A stretch of 64,000 bases of DNA from Peiella sedimenti (GTDB taxonomy: Bacteria; Pseudomonadota; Alphaproteobacteria; Caulobacterales; Caulobacteraceae). How positions within the stretch are numbered: position 1 is the first letter of the stretch; the number at the start of each line of letters is the position of its first letter. The DNA lies in NCBI RefSeq assembly GCF_030504955.1, contig NZ_JAUKTR010000006.1, positions 124,001-188,000 on the forward strand. Reading direction: 5' to 3'. This document shows, piece after piece, positions 9,415 to 17,709 of this stretch. Below the pieces are notes generated by a model, which was given only the letters and a program-made list of their open reading frames with translations, did no database searches and had not been told where the DNA came from. A program made the translations under genes and the position numbers.

Positions 9415-10536
9415 TCAGGAGGAACGCCGCTCCTGAAGGCGCGCGACCTTCTCCGAAGCGGCTTCGCCAAGACGAACCCGGTCGGCCATGCGGCGGTAGC
9501 GAGCGAAGCTGTTGGGGCTGCGGTGGCCCAGCTGGGCGGCGCCCTCGGCGTCGGTGCATCCCGCCAAGGCGAGCTCGACCCCGCGTGTGTGACGGAGCCC
9601 GTGGAACCCATAGTCAGCGCCGTCGATCTTCTCGGCTTTGCGGAGGGCCTGGATAAGCTTCTCCAGCTCTTGGGAGAGCCCATCGGCGGTGTAGGGCCGC
9701 CCGTCCATATTGAACGCCAGGGTGATGGCGGTCGTCTCGGTCCGGCGCTTGGCCGCGGTGCGGGTCCGCTGCCATTCCGACAGGGGCTGTGTGGCCGGCG
9801 TGGCGTCCAGGATGGCGGACAGACGCGGATCCTCCGCGATGTCGACCGGGACCTTTCGTTTGCCGGAGAGGAAGCTAAACCGGCCGTTCTGGCGGGCCGT
9901 GCGCGGGATGCGCGCGATGTCCTCGCGGCGGGCCCCGGTATAGCGGGCTATGGAGATGGCGCGAGCGAGGCCGAACCGGCGCTGCTCCAGCGCGGCGTCC
10001 AGCACAGTTGAGAACACGCCTTCCGGCCAGATCGGGTGCGGCTCCGGCGCGTCTGCCGGGCGCCGGACCTGTCCAACCGTGGCGAAGGGGTCGCCCTGGA
10101 TCAATCCGGCCACCATGGGGCGCCAGCAGACGTTCTTGAGCACCTGGAGCCGGACATTGGCCGCCCTGTGCCCTCTGGTGGCCCAGGCGTCCCGGAGCTT
10201 CAGCAGGAAGGCCGGCGTGATCGTGGAGGCCGGCAGGGCGCCCAGGTCCTGGTAGAACTCCTTGAGGATCAGCCGGTACTCGTACTGGGTGGACTCGGCC
10301 AGGCCGGGCAGATCGGCGCGCTCATACTCGATGATGGCGGCCCGGATGGTCCCGGCGATAGGCTTCTGCGGCGCGTAGGTTTTCAACAGGGCCTCGACCT
10401 CGGCCTCGAGCTCGACTGTGCCCCATCCGGCCTTGAGCCGGTGCGATGGGCAGCCCTTCTTGCGGAAGTAGAGGTGGACATCGCCGTTCGGCCGCACGAT
10501 GCGCTGGACGTGGCGCATATCCCCTCCGGTCGTCAC
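9415..10536 (-). CDS. int: tyrosine-type phage integrase
   Basis: Site-specific recombinase that integrates the phage at tRNA-His. The 373-aa protein has a basic N-terminal arm-binding region, a core-binding domain and a catalytic domain with the first Arg in RYTGARRED, His312-x-x-Arg315 (HGLRH), His338 (LGHRS) and nucleophile Tyr347 (FARYRRM). It is the last gene of the leftward operon and lies 76 nt from attL. ATG 10536 overlaps the upstream excisionase-like stop (ATGA); a second ATG at 10518 is possible. Confidence 0.95.
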   Translation of the reverse strand: MTTGGDMRHVQRIVRPNGDVHLYFRKKGCPSHRLKAGWGTVELEAEVEALLKTYAPQKPIAGTIRAAIIEYERADLPGLAESTQYEYRLILKEFYQDLGALPASTITPAFLLKLRDAWATRGHRAANVRLQVLKNVCWRPMVAGLIQGDPFATVGQVRRPADAPEPHPIWPEGVFSTVLDAALEQRRFGLARAISIARYTGARREDIARIPRTARQNGRFSFLSGKRKVPVDIAEDPRLSAILDATPATQPLSEWQRTRTAAKRRTETTAITLAFNMDGRPYTADGLSQELEKLIQALRKAEKIDGADYGFHGLRHTRGVELALAGCTDAEGAAQLGHRSPNSFARYRRMADRVRLGEAASEKVARLQERRSS

Positions 10537-10835
10537 CCGCGCCTCCCGGCCCGTCTCTGGACCATGCGGAGGGCTTCCTCGGCGGGGTCGCGCAAGTCGA
10601 CCTGGCCGCCATCGTTGGCCGGACCCTTCACCCTGGCGGGGAGGCTGTCAATCATGCGATCCAGATCCACCCGGCGCCAGCGCAGCAGCCGATGGCCGGT
10701 CTCAACGGGACGGACGCCCCGCGCCGCGGCGAACGCCTTGAAGGTTTCATCGGACATGGAGCAGTAGGCGGCCGCCGTCTCGCAGTCGAGCAAAGCCGGC
10801 CAGTTCGGCAGCACCCTCTCGACAGCGGGGGTCAT
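10533..10835 (-). CDS. excisionase-like helix-turn-helix protein
   Basis: A 100-aa small DNA-binding protein. Its central part (LLDCETAAAYCSMSDETFKAFAAARGVRPVETGHRLLRWRRVDLDRMID, read in pieces) has the winged-helix AlpA/Xis pattern: a helix-turn-helix followed by a wing and an RVDLDRMI helix. It sits immediately upstream of the integrase with a 4-nt overlap, the usual place for a recombination directionality factor. The excisionase role is inferred from fold pattern and position. Confidence 0.7.
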   Translation of the reverse strand: MTPAVERVLPNWPALLDCETAAAYCSMSDETFKAFAAARGVRPVETGHRLLRWRRVDLDRMIDSLPARVKGPANDGGQVDLRDPAEEALRMVQRRAGRRG

Positions 10836-12058
10836 GCGGCGGCTCCGATGTCCTGGGCCTCGATCATCAGAACAAGCTCACTTGCGCGGGCGGAGCGGGG
10901 CGCAAGGCGATGGAGAAGAGTTCGGAGCGCATGGCCCGCCACCAGTGGGACCACGCCGTTTCCGAGCATTCGTAGCCGGTCGATGCGGTCCCGCTCGGCA
11001 GCGTCCAGCCAGGGGGCCAGCCCATCAGGGCCTCGACAAAAAGCGGGTTCAGCTTCCGGCCGCTGGGCGAGGTAGGCTCGCCATCCGTCGAAGTCGTTGG
11101 GGCGAGGCGGCCATAGTGGAAGCCGTGTTCCACCTGATCGGTCAGGATCGACATGCCGTGGCCCAGCGCCTTCTTGGAGGCGATGTATTCCGCAGTGTGC
11201 GCCGGGAAGTGGTCCCGGGCGTTCGGAGTCGCCCAGGCGCTCACCTGAGCTGCCTGCCCGTTCAGCAGCAGCTCCGCGCCCCGCTCCCCCGATCGAGCCT
11301 TCCTGCCGCCCTGCACGTCCGCCACGGCTGGGGTGGACCAGACCTTCGCAAACTCGTTCAAGGGCGGGCCCTTCGTCCCGCGGTCGTGAAGCACGTCGTT
11401 CGCGCCCTTCCAGTCCCGCGCCGACGCCGTGGGCCCCAGCGCCTCGGCCGTCTGCAAGTTCAGCCCGCCCTCGCGCCCTTCCGTTCCCGCGCCCGTGACC
11501 ATGTTCGTCGTGGCGGTCGGCCACGCCGACGATGAAGACCCGCTGGCGCTCGTGCGGCGCGCCGACCTCAGCCGCGCTGAATAGTCCGCCCTCAACCTGG
11601 AAACCCAGTCGCCGAAGGTCTCGTCGGACCCGCTCTGCCCCGGCGATCTCGTCGGCCCCGGCGCTGAACATCCCGGCGACGTTCTCGATGAGCACGAGCC
11701 AGGCGCCGGACTGGACGACGATGCGTCGGGTGTGGCTCCAGAGGTCGCGGGGGTCGTGACTGCCCTGCTTTCGCCCAGCAAGGCTATGGGGCTGGCACGG
11801 TATGCCGCCAAAGACGAAATCCACCGCTCCACGCCAAGGGCGGCCTCGGAAGGTGGTGGCATCTGTCCAAATAGGCGACGGAGCCAGTCGGCCTTCTTCC
11901 ATCGCGCGAACCAATGTCGCGCAAGCGTAAGCCTCCCTCTCGACCATGCAAACCGTTCTAAGGCCAGGAAGCGCCAGTTCGAGGCCGAGATCGAGGCCTC
12001 CGCCTCCGGTGCAGAGAGAGATGCCGTGCAAGTCGGAACATAGATCCACATCGGTCAT
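10832..12058 (-). CDS. DNA (cytosine-5) methyltransferase, Dcm-type
   Basis: 408-aa C5-cytosine methylase. Motif I ISLCTGGGGLDLGLEL (residues 13-28), motif IV GIPCQP with catalytic Cys88, motif VI ENV (125-127), motif VIII RQRVFIVG (171-178) and motif X GNGVVP (366-371) are all in one frame. The stretch from about 180 to 310, where the target-recognition domain should lie, is Arg/Gly-rich and looks like a shadow; recognisable methylase-type sequence occupies the +1 frame there (separate entry). No cognate restriction enzyme is evident, so it is probably an orphan methylase protecting phage DNA. ATG 12058 overlaps the HNH gene stop (ATGA). Confidence 0.85.
   Translation of the reverse strand: MTDVDLCSDLHGISLCTGGGGLDLGLELALPGLRTVCMVEREAYACATLVRAMEEGRLAPSPIWTDATTFRGRPWRGAVDFVFGGIPCQPHSLAGRKQGSHDPRDLWSHTRRIVVQSGAWLVLIENVAGMFSAGADEIAGAERVRRDLRRLGFQVEGGLFSAAEVGAPHERQRVFIVGVADRHDEHGHGRGNGRARGRAELADGRGAGAHGVGAGLEGRERRASRPRDEGPALERVCEGLVHPSRGGRAGRQEGSIGGAGRGAAAERAGSSGERLGDSERPGPLPGAHCGIHRLQEGAGPRHVDPDRSGGTRLPLWPPRPNDFDGWRAYLAQRPEAEPAFCRGPDGLAPWLDAAERDRIDRLRMLGNGVVPLVAGHALRTLLHRLAPRSARASELVLMIEAQDIGAAA
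10867..11502 (-). CDS. overlapping +1-frame ORF inside the methylase gene
   Basis: Frame shifted by +1 relative to the methylase and open for its 3' half. It encodes 211 aa from an internal ATG at 11502, or could be joined to the N-terminal methylase domain by a +1 shift near motif VIII. It contains PTASARDWKGA, VWSTPAVADVQGG, AWATPNARDHF, KLNPLFVEALMGWPPGWT and CSETAWSHWWRAMRSELF, phrases typical of the C-terminal part of many phage cytosine methylases. The same nucleotides in the main frame encode GNGVVP. Whether it is translated independently, by frameshifting, or is a relic cannot be settled from sequence; no clear ribosome-binding site precedes ATG 11502. Confidence 0.5.
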   Translation of the reverse strand: MVTGAGTEGREGGLNLQTAEALGPTASARDWKGANDVLHDRGTKGPPLNEFAKVWSTPAVADVQGGRKARSGERGAELLLNGQAAQVSAWATPNARDHFPAHTAEYIASKKALGHGMSILTDQVEHGFHYGRLAPTTSTDGEPTSPSGRKLNPLFVEALMGWPPGWTLPSGTASTGYECSETAWSHWWRAMRSELFSIALRPAPPAQVSLF

Positions 12059-12630
12059 GCGGCCTTCCGCTTTCGGGTGAGATTGTCCCGGGCCCACAGC
12101 GGCCGAAGATTTGTCAGCGCATTGATCTCTCGCGGCCCGGCCTCGGCCCGAAATGCGGCCACAGGCCGGATGTGATCGATGTGCCACCCGCGCCGGCTGC
12201 GATTGGCCCAGCTCATGCCGGGAAGGAACTGTTCTTCCAGGTGCCGCCGCAGGTCGGCAGGCCCATATCCCAGCGCATCCCTGATATATTGTGCGGAGTG
12301 GGTCGTCTCTTTGTGCGTGATAGCGGCGGCCAGAAGCGCTCGCGCCCGCCTGTGGTTGACTGGAATTTCTCGTTTACGGGCAGGTCGTGGAACGCCAGCC
12401 GCTGCACACGGGCGAGAACAAAATCGCGTTGCTGCCCAGCGCTTGGCCCCGATGTTCATCCAAAAGAGCGTGCCGCAGTGAGCACAGGCCTTCTCAGGCC
12501 TTGGGCGCCCTGCTTCGCGCGACTTCGCCGCGCAGCTTTTTGAGCAGAAGCGATATGGGCGACCCCGCTGTTCGCGGAACATGAACCCACACCACTCGCA
12601 TTCCCTCGGCTGAGCGGTCTCCCTACCCAT
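12055..12630 (-). CDS. HNH endonuclease with zinc ribbons
   Basis: A 191-aa protein with two treble-clef-like Cys pairs (CEWCGFMF...CSKSC and CAHCGTLFW...CSRPC) and a C-terminal HNH motif GWHIDHIRPVAAF...INALTNLRPLWARDNLTRK. Probably a DNA endonuclease; whether it acts as a homing, defence or replication nuclease is unknown. ATG 12630 overlaps the upstream stop by 8 nt; longer starts at 12717 add low-complexity sequence. Confidence 0.75.
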   Translation of the reverse strand: MGRETAQPRECEWCGFMFREQRGRPYRFCSKSCAAKSREAGRPRPEKACAHCGTLFWMNIGAKRWAATRFCSRPCAAAGVPRPARKREIPVNHRRARALLAAAITHKETTHSAQYIRDALGYGPADLRRHLEEQFLPGMSWANRSRRGWHIDHIRPVAAFRAEAGPREINALTNLRPLWARDNLTRKRKAA

Positions 12631-13300
12631 CCCGCCCTCCTGTAGGGGTGGGGAGCTTGCGGATGTCGGCCAAGCATTCGGAGATGATTGCCTCGACCTT
12701 GACGCCCTTCGGGGCAAGGGCCTCTTGGCTGCGCCCGATGTATTTATACCACCAGACCCTCAAACCGGTCGGCTTGTGCCAGAAGTTCGGCGCACCCTTT
12801 CCAGGCGCAAAGCCGACATCATCATGGAGGCCGCCCACGCAATAGGCGCAAACCGGATCGTGTGTCTCGCTGCGCCGGGAGTTGGCCACATCCGCAGCTC
12901 GCATCCACTGATCGTGAGTATAGTAGCGTTTAGCCCCCTCACCAAGGCTGTCCGCGAATGATTTGATGGCTCCGCCGCTGAGTTTTTGATAAGTTTCGCG
13001 GTCGAAGAAATCTCCCCATTCACACGAGGAGACCTCAACACCATCTACGTAAAAGTGCGTGCTCTCCGGCGGGCAGTTACAGCCCATGCACCAGGGGCAT
13101 TCGTCGCGCTCGCACCAGCAGAACGGGCGCATCATGAAAACGTCGCTGTTCCAGTGACCGCCGTAGCCGTGTTCGCCGCCGAGGAAACCATGCGCGACCC
13201 TTGCGGGGGCGATTTCATCAATCGCGGCGGTTATCCTGACGAGGCCGTCCGCCAAGGCGTCCAAGGCGCGTTCTGGCAGGACAGTGGTTATCTCCCCCAT
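12623..13300 (-). CDS. phage protein of unknown function, Cys-rich
   Basis: A 225-aa protein, not recognised. Start ATG 13300 (MGEITTVLPERALDALADGL) lies just after the preceding stop. The centre holds CWCERDECPWCMGCNCP, a dense Cys cluster that could bind metal, then WGDFFDRETYQKLSGG and HDPVCAYCVGGLHDDVGFAPGKG. Part of the leftward operon. Confidence 0.65.
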   Translation of the reverse strand: MGEITTVLPERALDALADGLVRITAAIDEIAPARVAHGFLGGEHGYGGHWNSDVFMMRPFCWCERDECPWCMGCNCPPESTHFYVDGVEVSSCEWGDFFDRETYQKLSGGAIKSFADSLGEGAKRYYTHDQWMRAADVANSRRSETHDPVCAYCVGGLHDDVGFAPGKGAPNFWHKPTGLRVWWYKYIGRSQEALAPKGVKVEAIISECLADIRKLPTPTGGRDG

Positions 13301-13301
13301 G

Positions 13302-13598
13302 CTACGCCTCCTTCCTGGCGGCGAGTGAGCCGTAAGCCTTTGCCGCCGTCTCGATGCTATCTCTGTCAAGGCCGCGAGCCATGGTGGGGCGGCTTGTCGG
13401 ACCAGCGCATACACAATACTTCCCCTCCTTCAGCAGCCCGGCGGAGGAGAGGGCTTGGGCGATCAGATCGCGCAGCCGGTCGTGAGGAACGCGGCGATAC
13501 TCCTGCTTATATGGGGCCAGCCATTCGAGGATCGCGCGCTCGATTGCCTCCGCAGCCGCCTGTTCTATGGCGCTATCCATGGGGGTGGTCTCAGGCAT
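13302..13598 (-). CDS. hypothetical phage protein
   Basis: 98 aa, mostly helical by composition (IEQAAAEAIERAILEWLAPYKQEYRRVPHDRLRDLIAQAL), with a short CVCAG segment. Function not recognised. Overlaps the upstream gene by 8 nt and abuts the downstream start, so it is translated within the left operon. Confidence 0.55.
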   Translation of the reverse strand: MPETTPMDSAIEQAAAEAIERAILEWLAPYKQEYRRVPHDRLRDLIAQALSSAGLLKEGKYCVCAGPTSRPTMARGLDRDSIETAAKAYGSLAARKEA

Positions 13599-14016
13599 CG
13601 GCGGGTTCCTTGGCCAGGTAGTCGGCTATGGCGCGATCAACCTCGGCCATGTGCGCGTTGACGAGATAGCGGCCTCCGGTGGCGCGCCAGAGCTGGTTCG
13701 CCCACATGCAGAGGTGCGATGCCACGTTTCGGGCGGCCCAGGCGGTCCAGCGGCGAGGGAAGGTGGCGTCGTATCGGTAATGATAGCCGTCACAAGACCA
13801 TTGCGCCCTGTATGCGCGAGGGGGACCGCCGATGCTCACGGTCTTGCGTGACCGGCCCTTCGCAATGGCCAGCTCCATCCTACGCCAGTCGGCCAAGGCC
13901 TCGGCGTCTGACACGCCAGCGGGGGCGCTGAACGAGGCATATCCGCCGCGCACCCGAACCTTCAGGCGGCGCGCGGGCGGACCCGTGATCTCCAAGCCGC
14001 TTTCCCAGCTGCTCAC
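13591..14016 (-). CDS. hypothetical phage protein
   Basis: 141 aa with balanced composition, including RAYRAQWSCDGYHYRYDATF and a C-terminal helix VDRAIADYLAKE. Not recognised. Coupled upstream (ATGA, 14013-14016) and overlapping the next gene by 8 nt. Confidence 0.6.
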   Translation of the reverse strand: MSSWESGLEITGPPARRLKVRVRGGYASFSAPAGVSDAEALADWRRMELAIAKGRSRKTVSIGGPPRAYRAQWSCDGYHYRYDATFPRRWTAWAARNVASHLCMWANQLWRATGGRYLVNAHMAEVDRAIADYLAKEPADA

Positions 14017-14573
14017 TTCCCACCCCCGTCTGCTATAGTGGCGAGGGTCTGGCGGAAGCCTGCGCGAAACAGGGTGTCGCCTGTCATGGGATCGGCAAAT
14101 CGCTCGACCTCAATGTCAGGACCGGCGTCTTGCAACACGTCGCGGGATACCCGCACCTCACCGCCTGCCGCCCGGATCAAGGCCCAGAGCGGGAGAAGTT
14201 CTCGCCGCTCCATCTCGACAAGCTCGGCCTCCGCCGCTGCCAGTTTGGCCTCCAGCGCCACCCGCACGGCCCGGATTGCGTCGGGCACCTCGGCCAGCAT
14301 GGGTGTGGCCCCGATCCCGGCAGCCTCGCGGATGGCCGCCATGCGGATGAACCAGCGGTCGGCGTCCTCACGAAGCTGCGCTAGCTCGGCCCGAGCCTCA
14401 TCCCTCTCAGCCTCCAGCGCCCGGATGGCTTGATCTGCGTCGGAGCGGCGGACGACCTCGAAGGCATTGGGCCAGCGGGCGCGAGGCACGGGCGAAATCA
14501 TTGGGCCGCCTTGCGGGCCGTAGGTGACGTGGCCCACTGTCTCCAGCCCCTCGGCTGTGGTGGGGTCAGGCAT
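14013..14573 (-). CDS. coiled-coil phage protein
   Basis: 186 aa. A long Ala/Glu/Arg-rich coiled coil (about residues 45-135, IRALEAERDEARAELAQLRED and later VALEAKLAAAEAELVEMERRE) separates a short N-terminal segment from a C-terminal region with RFADPMTGDTLFRAGF. Resembles Ead/Ea22-type early phage proteins in layout, but homology is not certain. Confidence 0.6.
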   Translation of the reverse strand: MPDPTTAEGLETVGHVTYGPQGGPMISPVPRARWPNAFEVVRRSDADQAIRALEAERDEARAELAQLREDADRWFIRMAAIREAAGIGATPMLAEVPDAIRAVRVALEAKLAAAEAELVEMERRELLPLWALIRAAGGEVRVSRDVLQDAGPDIEVERFADPMTGDTLFRAGFRQTLATIADGGGK

Positions 14574-14832
14574 GGTCAGACTCCTGGTCCTCGATCACGC
14601 AGTCGGTAATCTGGACGGCACCCCGGACCTTCCAGGTGTGGTCGCAGAGCGCGCACTGAGCATCGACGCGGAAGATGCAGCCCGGCTCATGAAAGCCCTG
14701 GCCGCGATCTAGGCGTCCGTCAGTGACGTAGAAGGTTGAGCCCCATTCGCCCGTCTCTGTGAGGGCCAGGGTCTTAGAGCGGCACTTCGGGCACCGAACC
14801 CGAGAGGCAGCGGGTCTCCGCTCCTCACCCAT
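14566..14832 (-). CDS. zinc-ribbon phage protein
   Basis: 88 aa with CPKCRSKT near the N-terminus and CALCDHTW near residue 63, forming a likely four-Cys zinc ribbon of the kind seen in phage nucleic-acid-binding proteins. Specific role unknown. Overlaps both neighbours by 8 nt. Confidence 0.65.
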   Translation of the reverse strand: MGEERRPAASRVRCPKCRSKTLALTETGEWGSTFYVTDGRLDRGQGFHEPGCIFRVDAQCALCDHTWKVRGAVQITDCVIEDQESDHA

Positions 14833-15637
14833 CGGAGCCTCCGTTCAGGGCGGCGGCCTTCGAGATCAGAGCGTTCAGTAGGCACTCGTCAGCCGTCAGG
14901 GCGCGCGTCACCGGAGTCGGCGTGATGGACGCGATCTCCGCAATGAAGTCCTCCAGCGCCTCTATGCGAGCGGCGTCCCCACCCCCAGGAGAAGCGGGGA
15001 GACGGGAGAGGATGGCGTCTGCCAGGTCCGCCACGTTGATGATGCAGCCCGCCGATTGCGGTGTTGCCCCGCCCGACAACCACACGGTCTCGCTGCTCTC
15101 CTCGGTCATGTCGGGGTTCTGGAGCCGAAGGGCATCGCGCAACTCTTGCACCACCTCCTCCTTCGTCAGCCCTATGGCCGGAGGGGCGGTGTAGAGGGGC
15201 ACTTGCTGGCGCTCCGACCGCTGGGGAAACCGGCCCTCGCGCATGTCGCGCGCGATGTGCTCCGAGATCGTCTCGTCGCGCATCCCCACCTCCCCCGCCG
15301 GGGCGGGATGGGCGGTGAGGGCGGCAAGGATTAGGTCGCGCTCACCAAGAACCTTCCGCTTGCCCGCAGCATGGTCAACATCATCGTAGTCGGCGCTCTC
15401 GTCGACTATCCAGTTGGCCCAGCGCCGGACGATGGCCTCCACCTCCCCCGCCGGGGCGGGTTCAGCCTCGGGGCGGGAGTTCCAGGCGGCTGCAGCGGCT
15501 TCCGGGCTTAAAGAGCCTGCCTGTGATGCGTCGCAGTCGTCGCACTGGACGTGATGCAGCGCCCGCGCCACCGGATTTCGTTGAGCGTGTCGCGCCTCAC
15601 CCCGACAGAACGGGCAGGGTTTCAGTTCAACCGTCAT
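14825..15637 (-). CDS. Lar-like restriction alleviation protein, extended
   Basis: 270 aa. The N-terminus LKPCPFCRGEAR...HVQCDDCDASQAG...EAAAAAWNSRP matches the Lar family zinc ribbon, which in Rac prophage lessens type I restriction. The remaining 200 residues are unlike short Lar proteins: AAGKRKVLGERDLILAAL, then helices to the C-terminus. The restriction-alleviation role is only inferred from the ribbon; many phage proteins share it. Confidence 0.6.
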   Translation of the reverse strand: MTVELKPCPFCRGEARHAQRNPVARALHHVQCDDCDASQAGSLSPEAAAAAWNSRPEAEPAPAGEVEAIVRRWANWIVDESADYDDVDHAAGKRKVLGERDLILAALTAHPAPAGEVGMRDETISEHIARDMREGRFPQRSERQQVPLYTAPPAIGLTKEEVVQELRDALRLQNPDMTEESSETVWLSGGATPQSAGCIINVADLADAILSRLPASPGGGDAARIEALEDFIAEIASITPTPVTRALTADECLLNALISKAAALNGGSDG

Positions 15638-15977
15638 GGCGGGCCTCCAGTGTGGCGTTGCTGATGGCGGCCAGCCGCTGGGCCTCGGCCTTGGAGGAAC
15701 AGACCATGGTCCGCTCGTCCCGGTGGCCGGTCTGGATCAGGGCGTACTTGCGGAGGTGTTCGGAGGTGGCGAAGCGCTCGGCCAGGTTCTCCGGCAGGTT
15801 CAGCCACGCCTCGGCGACCGAGGCGAAGTAGTGCCGATGCGATGCCTGAGACCGGCCCTCGTGCGGGATCAGCGAGACCACCTCTCCGAGGCCGTATTCC
15901 TCGTTAGCGCGCTTCACCCAGCCTTTGCCGATGGCGAAGTGATCGCCCATGAAGGTGCAGGGCAGGGGCGTGGTCAT
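15627..15977 (-). CDS. conserved phage protein of unknown function
   Basis: 116 aa: MGDHFAIGKGWVKRANEEYGLGEV and FASVAEAWLNLPENLAERFATSEHLRKYALI (read in parts). Helical, soluble. Its position next to the exonuclease and annealase suggests a role in the recombination module, without direct evidence. Confidence 0.6.
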   Translation of the reverse strand: MTTPLPCTFMGDHFAIGKGWVKRANEEYGLGEVVSLIPHEGRSQASHRHYFASVAEAWLNLPENLAERFATSEHLRKYALIQTGHRDERTMVCSSKAEAQRLAAISNATLEARHDG

Positions 15978-16609
15978 GCCGCCCTCGCGTAGAGCTGATC
16001 GAGCGCGCCGATCACCGCGTCCACCTCTTCGGCGATGAACTGGCGGACCTGGGCCTCGAGCGCGGGAATGCCGCAGTCGTCGGCGTGGACGCGCTTCACG
16101 AAAAGCCGCAGATGCGCGGGCAGGCGCGGGTCATAGGAGACGTAATCGCACCAGCTGCGGCCCGTGCAGGCCATCTGCCAGGCCATCTGGGTGACGTGGC
16201 GGCCGGGGATCTTCTGGCTCCGCAGCGTGGCCAGATGCGTGGCCGTCTGGGGGCACTTGATTTCCACCAGTCCATCGGCCTCGATCAGACCGTCAGGGCT
16301 GGCGCCGGCCATCTCGACAGTGGGGTGGTCGATGAAGCCCGCAAGATCGACGATGGCGCCGGTTTCGAAGGCGTAGGCTTCACGGGCGCCGGGCTCGCAT
16401 TCGGTTCCCCAGCGCATGGCGTCGTTCTGATAGGTGGCGGTCGGGGCCCCGGTCAGGCGCTCGCAGATCAGCTCGGAGGCGTAGTTGGCGCGTGAGGCGG
16501 CCCAGCCGCTCTTGGTGCTGGCGATCACGTCGGCCACGCGCGAGGCCGTGACCTTGCCCAGGCGGGCCTGATGCCACTCGTCGGAGCCCTGGATCAGGTG
16601 GGCGGTCAT
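15974..16609 (-). CDS. YqaJ/lambda-type viral exonuclease
   Basis: A 211-aa 5'-3' dsDNA exonuclease of the PD-(D/E)xK fold, partner of a single-strand annealing protein in phage recombination. N-terminal GSDEWHQARLGKVTASR (residues 8-24) is the YqaJ signature, and the active site is Asp106 (SPDGLI) with Glu116-x-Lys118 (VEIKCP). Length matches the family. Coupled by ATGA to the upstream ERF annealase gene. Confidence 0.93.
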   Translation of the reverse strand: MTAHLIQGSDEWHQARLGKVTASRVADVIASTKSGWAASRANYASELICERLTGAPTATYQNDAMRWGTECEPGAREAYAFETGAIVDLAGFIDHPTVEMAGASPDGLIEADGLVEIKCPQTATHLATLRSQKIPGRHVTQMAWQMACTGRSWCDYVSYDPRLPAHLRLFVKRVHADDCGIPALEAQVRQFIAEEVDAVIGALDQLYARAA

Positions 16610-17367
16610 TGGGCGCCGTCCCGGATGGCCCGGCGGCGCTCGTTGAACGCGGCCACGATGGCGTCGGCCTCGGGCGTGGGCAGATCGTTCAGCGCGCTCT
16701 CGTTGGCGGCCTTCCAGGCGGTCAGGGCCTCCAGCGTCTCGCAGGCCTCAATGGCGGCAGTCGCCGCAGAGACGGCGGCGCTCTCGCCCGCCGCCCGGCC
16801 GTCATCGTCCGTCGTGGTGGACAGGCCCAAGGCCAGCTTGAGCGTGTATCGCTGGAGATAGGTCGCGGTCGAACCGATGGCCTGAATGTCGTTCTTGTTG
16901 CCGGAGGTGTCGTTGCCGGCGCTGAGGTCGGTTTCCTCGAAATAGCCGTCGCGGTGCGACAGGATGCAGGTGACCGTCAGCCGCCCCTCGCCCTGCTTGG
17001 ACCGGAAGCGATAGGACAGGCCGTGGCGGGTCAGGATCGGCGCGACGACGCGTTCGATTTCGTCCAGGCTCTCGTGGCGGTAGTTGGTCCGGCCCTTCTG
17101 GGTGGTGAAGTCCACCTCGCGGTTCTTCACGATGGGCGGGATTTCGCCCTTCGCGGCGGCCACGGCGGCGTCGAAGGCCTTGCGGGCCTGACCGGCTTCC
17201 CAGCGCTCTTGCAGGGCCAGCAGCTTTTCCAGCACGTCCACCCCGGCGCCCTGGCTGACGGCGGCGTTCAGCATCTCCATGGGCGTGGCGGCGGCGGGCA
17301 GGGAGACGGCGCGGCTCTCAGCTGGCGGCTCGTCCACAAGTTCGCCTTGGATGGGTTCAGCACTCAT
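16606..17367 (-). CDS. ERF family single-strand annealing protein
   Basis: A 253-aa recombinase of the ERF superfamily that anneals the single strands made by the adjacent exonuclease. Family features: VVAPILTRHGLSYRF, LTVTCILSHRDGYFEETDL and NDIQAIGSTATYLQRYTLKLALGL. ATG 17367 (MSAEPIQGEL) is preferred because longer in-frame starts add Pro/Ser-rich sequence. Its start overlaps the upstream small Cys-rich ORF. Confidence 0.92.
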   Translation of the reverse strand: MSAEPIQGELVDEPPAESRAVSLPAAATPMEMLNAAVSQGAGVDVLEKLLALQERWEAGQARKAFDAAVAAAKGEIPPIVKNREVDFTTQKGRTNYRHESLDEIERVVAPILTRHGLSYRFRSKQGEGRLTVTCILSHRDGYFEETDLSAGNDTSGNKNDIQAIGSTATYLQRYTLKLALGLSTTTDDDGRAAGESAAVSAATAAIEACETLEALTAWKAANESALNDLPTPEADAIVAAFNERRRAIRDGAQ

Positions 17368-17569
17368 GGCGGAAGGCTCCGGTTTCGATGCAGGACTGGC
17401 AGGGCGGTTTGCTGCACCAGAGGCAGCGGGGCTCTGCGGTGAAGGGGTAGTCGTCCCCGGCCGGGGATAGGGGGCCATCAGCCGGGGACGACACCTCGCC
17501 CCGCCCCAGGGGGGAGGGAGACGGGCGAGGCGAAGGGGCGGGGAGCGGGGTCACGAGAACCGGCCCCAC
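17357..17569 (-). CDS. small Cys-rich phage ORF
   Basis: 70 aa. The first 35 residues are Pro/Ser-rich and doubtful, but the C-terminal half PRCLWCSKPPCQSCIETG looks like a genuine metal-binding knuckle. The stop overlaps the ERF start in the operon's usual coupled manner. The true start is uncertain. Confidence 0.4.
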   Translation of the reverse strand: MGPVLVTPLPAPSPRPSPSPLGRGEVSSPADGPLSPAGDDYPFTAEPRCLWCSKPPCQSCIETGAFRHEC

Positions 17570-17709
17570 AGAATGACGCTGAGGGGTGCGCCCAGAGCGA
17601 TGGTGAGGAACACGATCAGGCCGATGCCTGCGGCCAGCTTGGACCGGCCCTCGCGCGCATTGGCGGCGCGGGTGTGGGCGTCCCGCTCTTGCCGGGTCAG
17701 CGTTTCCAT
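17551..17709 (-). CDS. small single-span membrane protein
   Basis: 52 aa: a charged N-terminus (METLTRQERDAHTRAANARE) and one hydrophobic segment (GIGLIVFLTIALGAPLSVIL) near the C-terminus. ATG 17709 overlaps the upstream stop (TGATG). Function unknown. Confidence 0.6.
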   Translation of the reverse strand: METLTRQERDAHTRAANAREGRSKLAAGIGLIVFLTIALGAPLSVILWGRFS

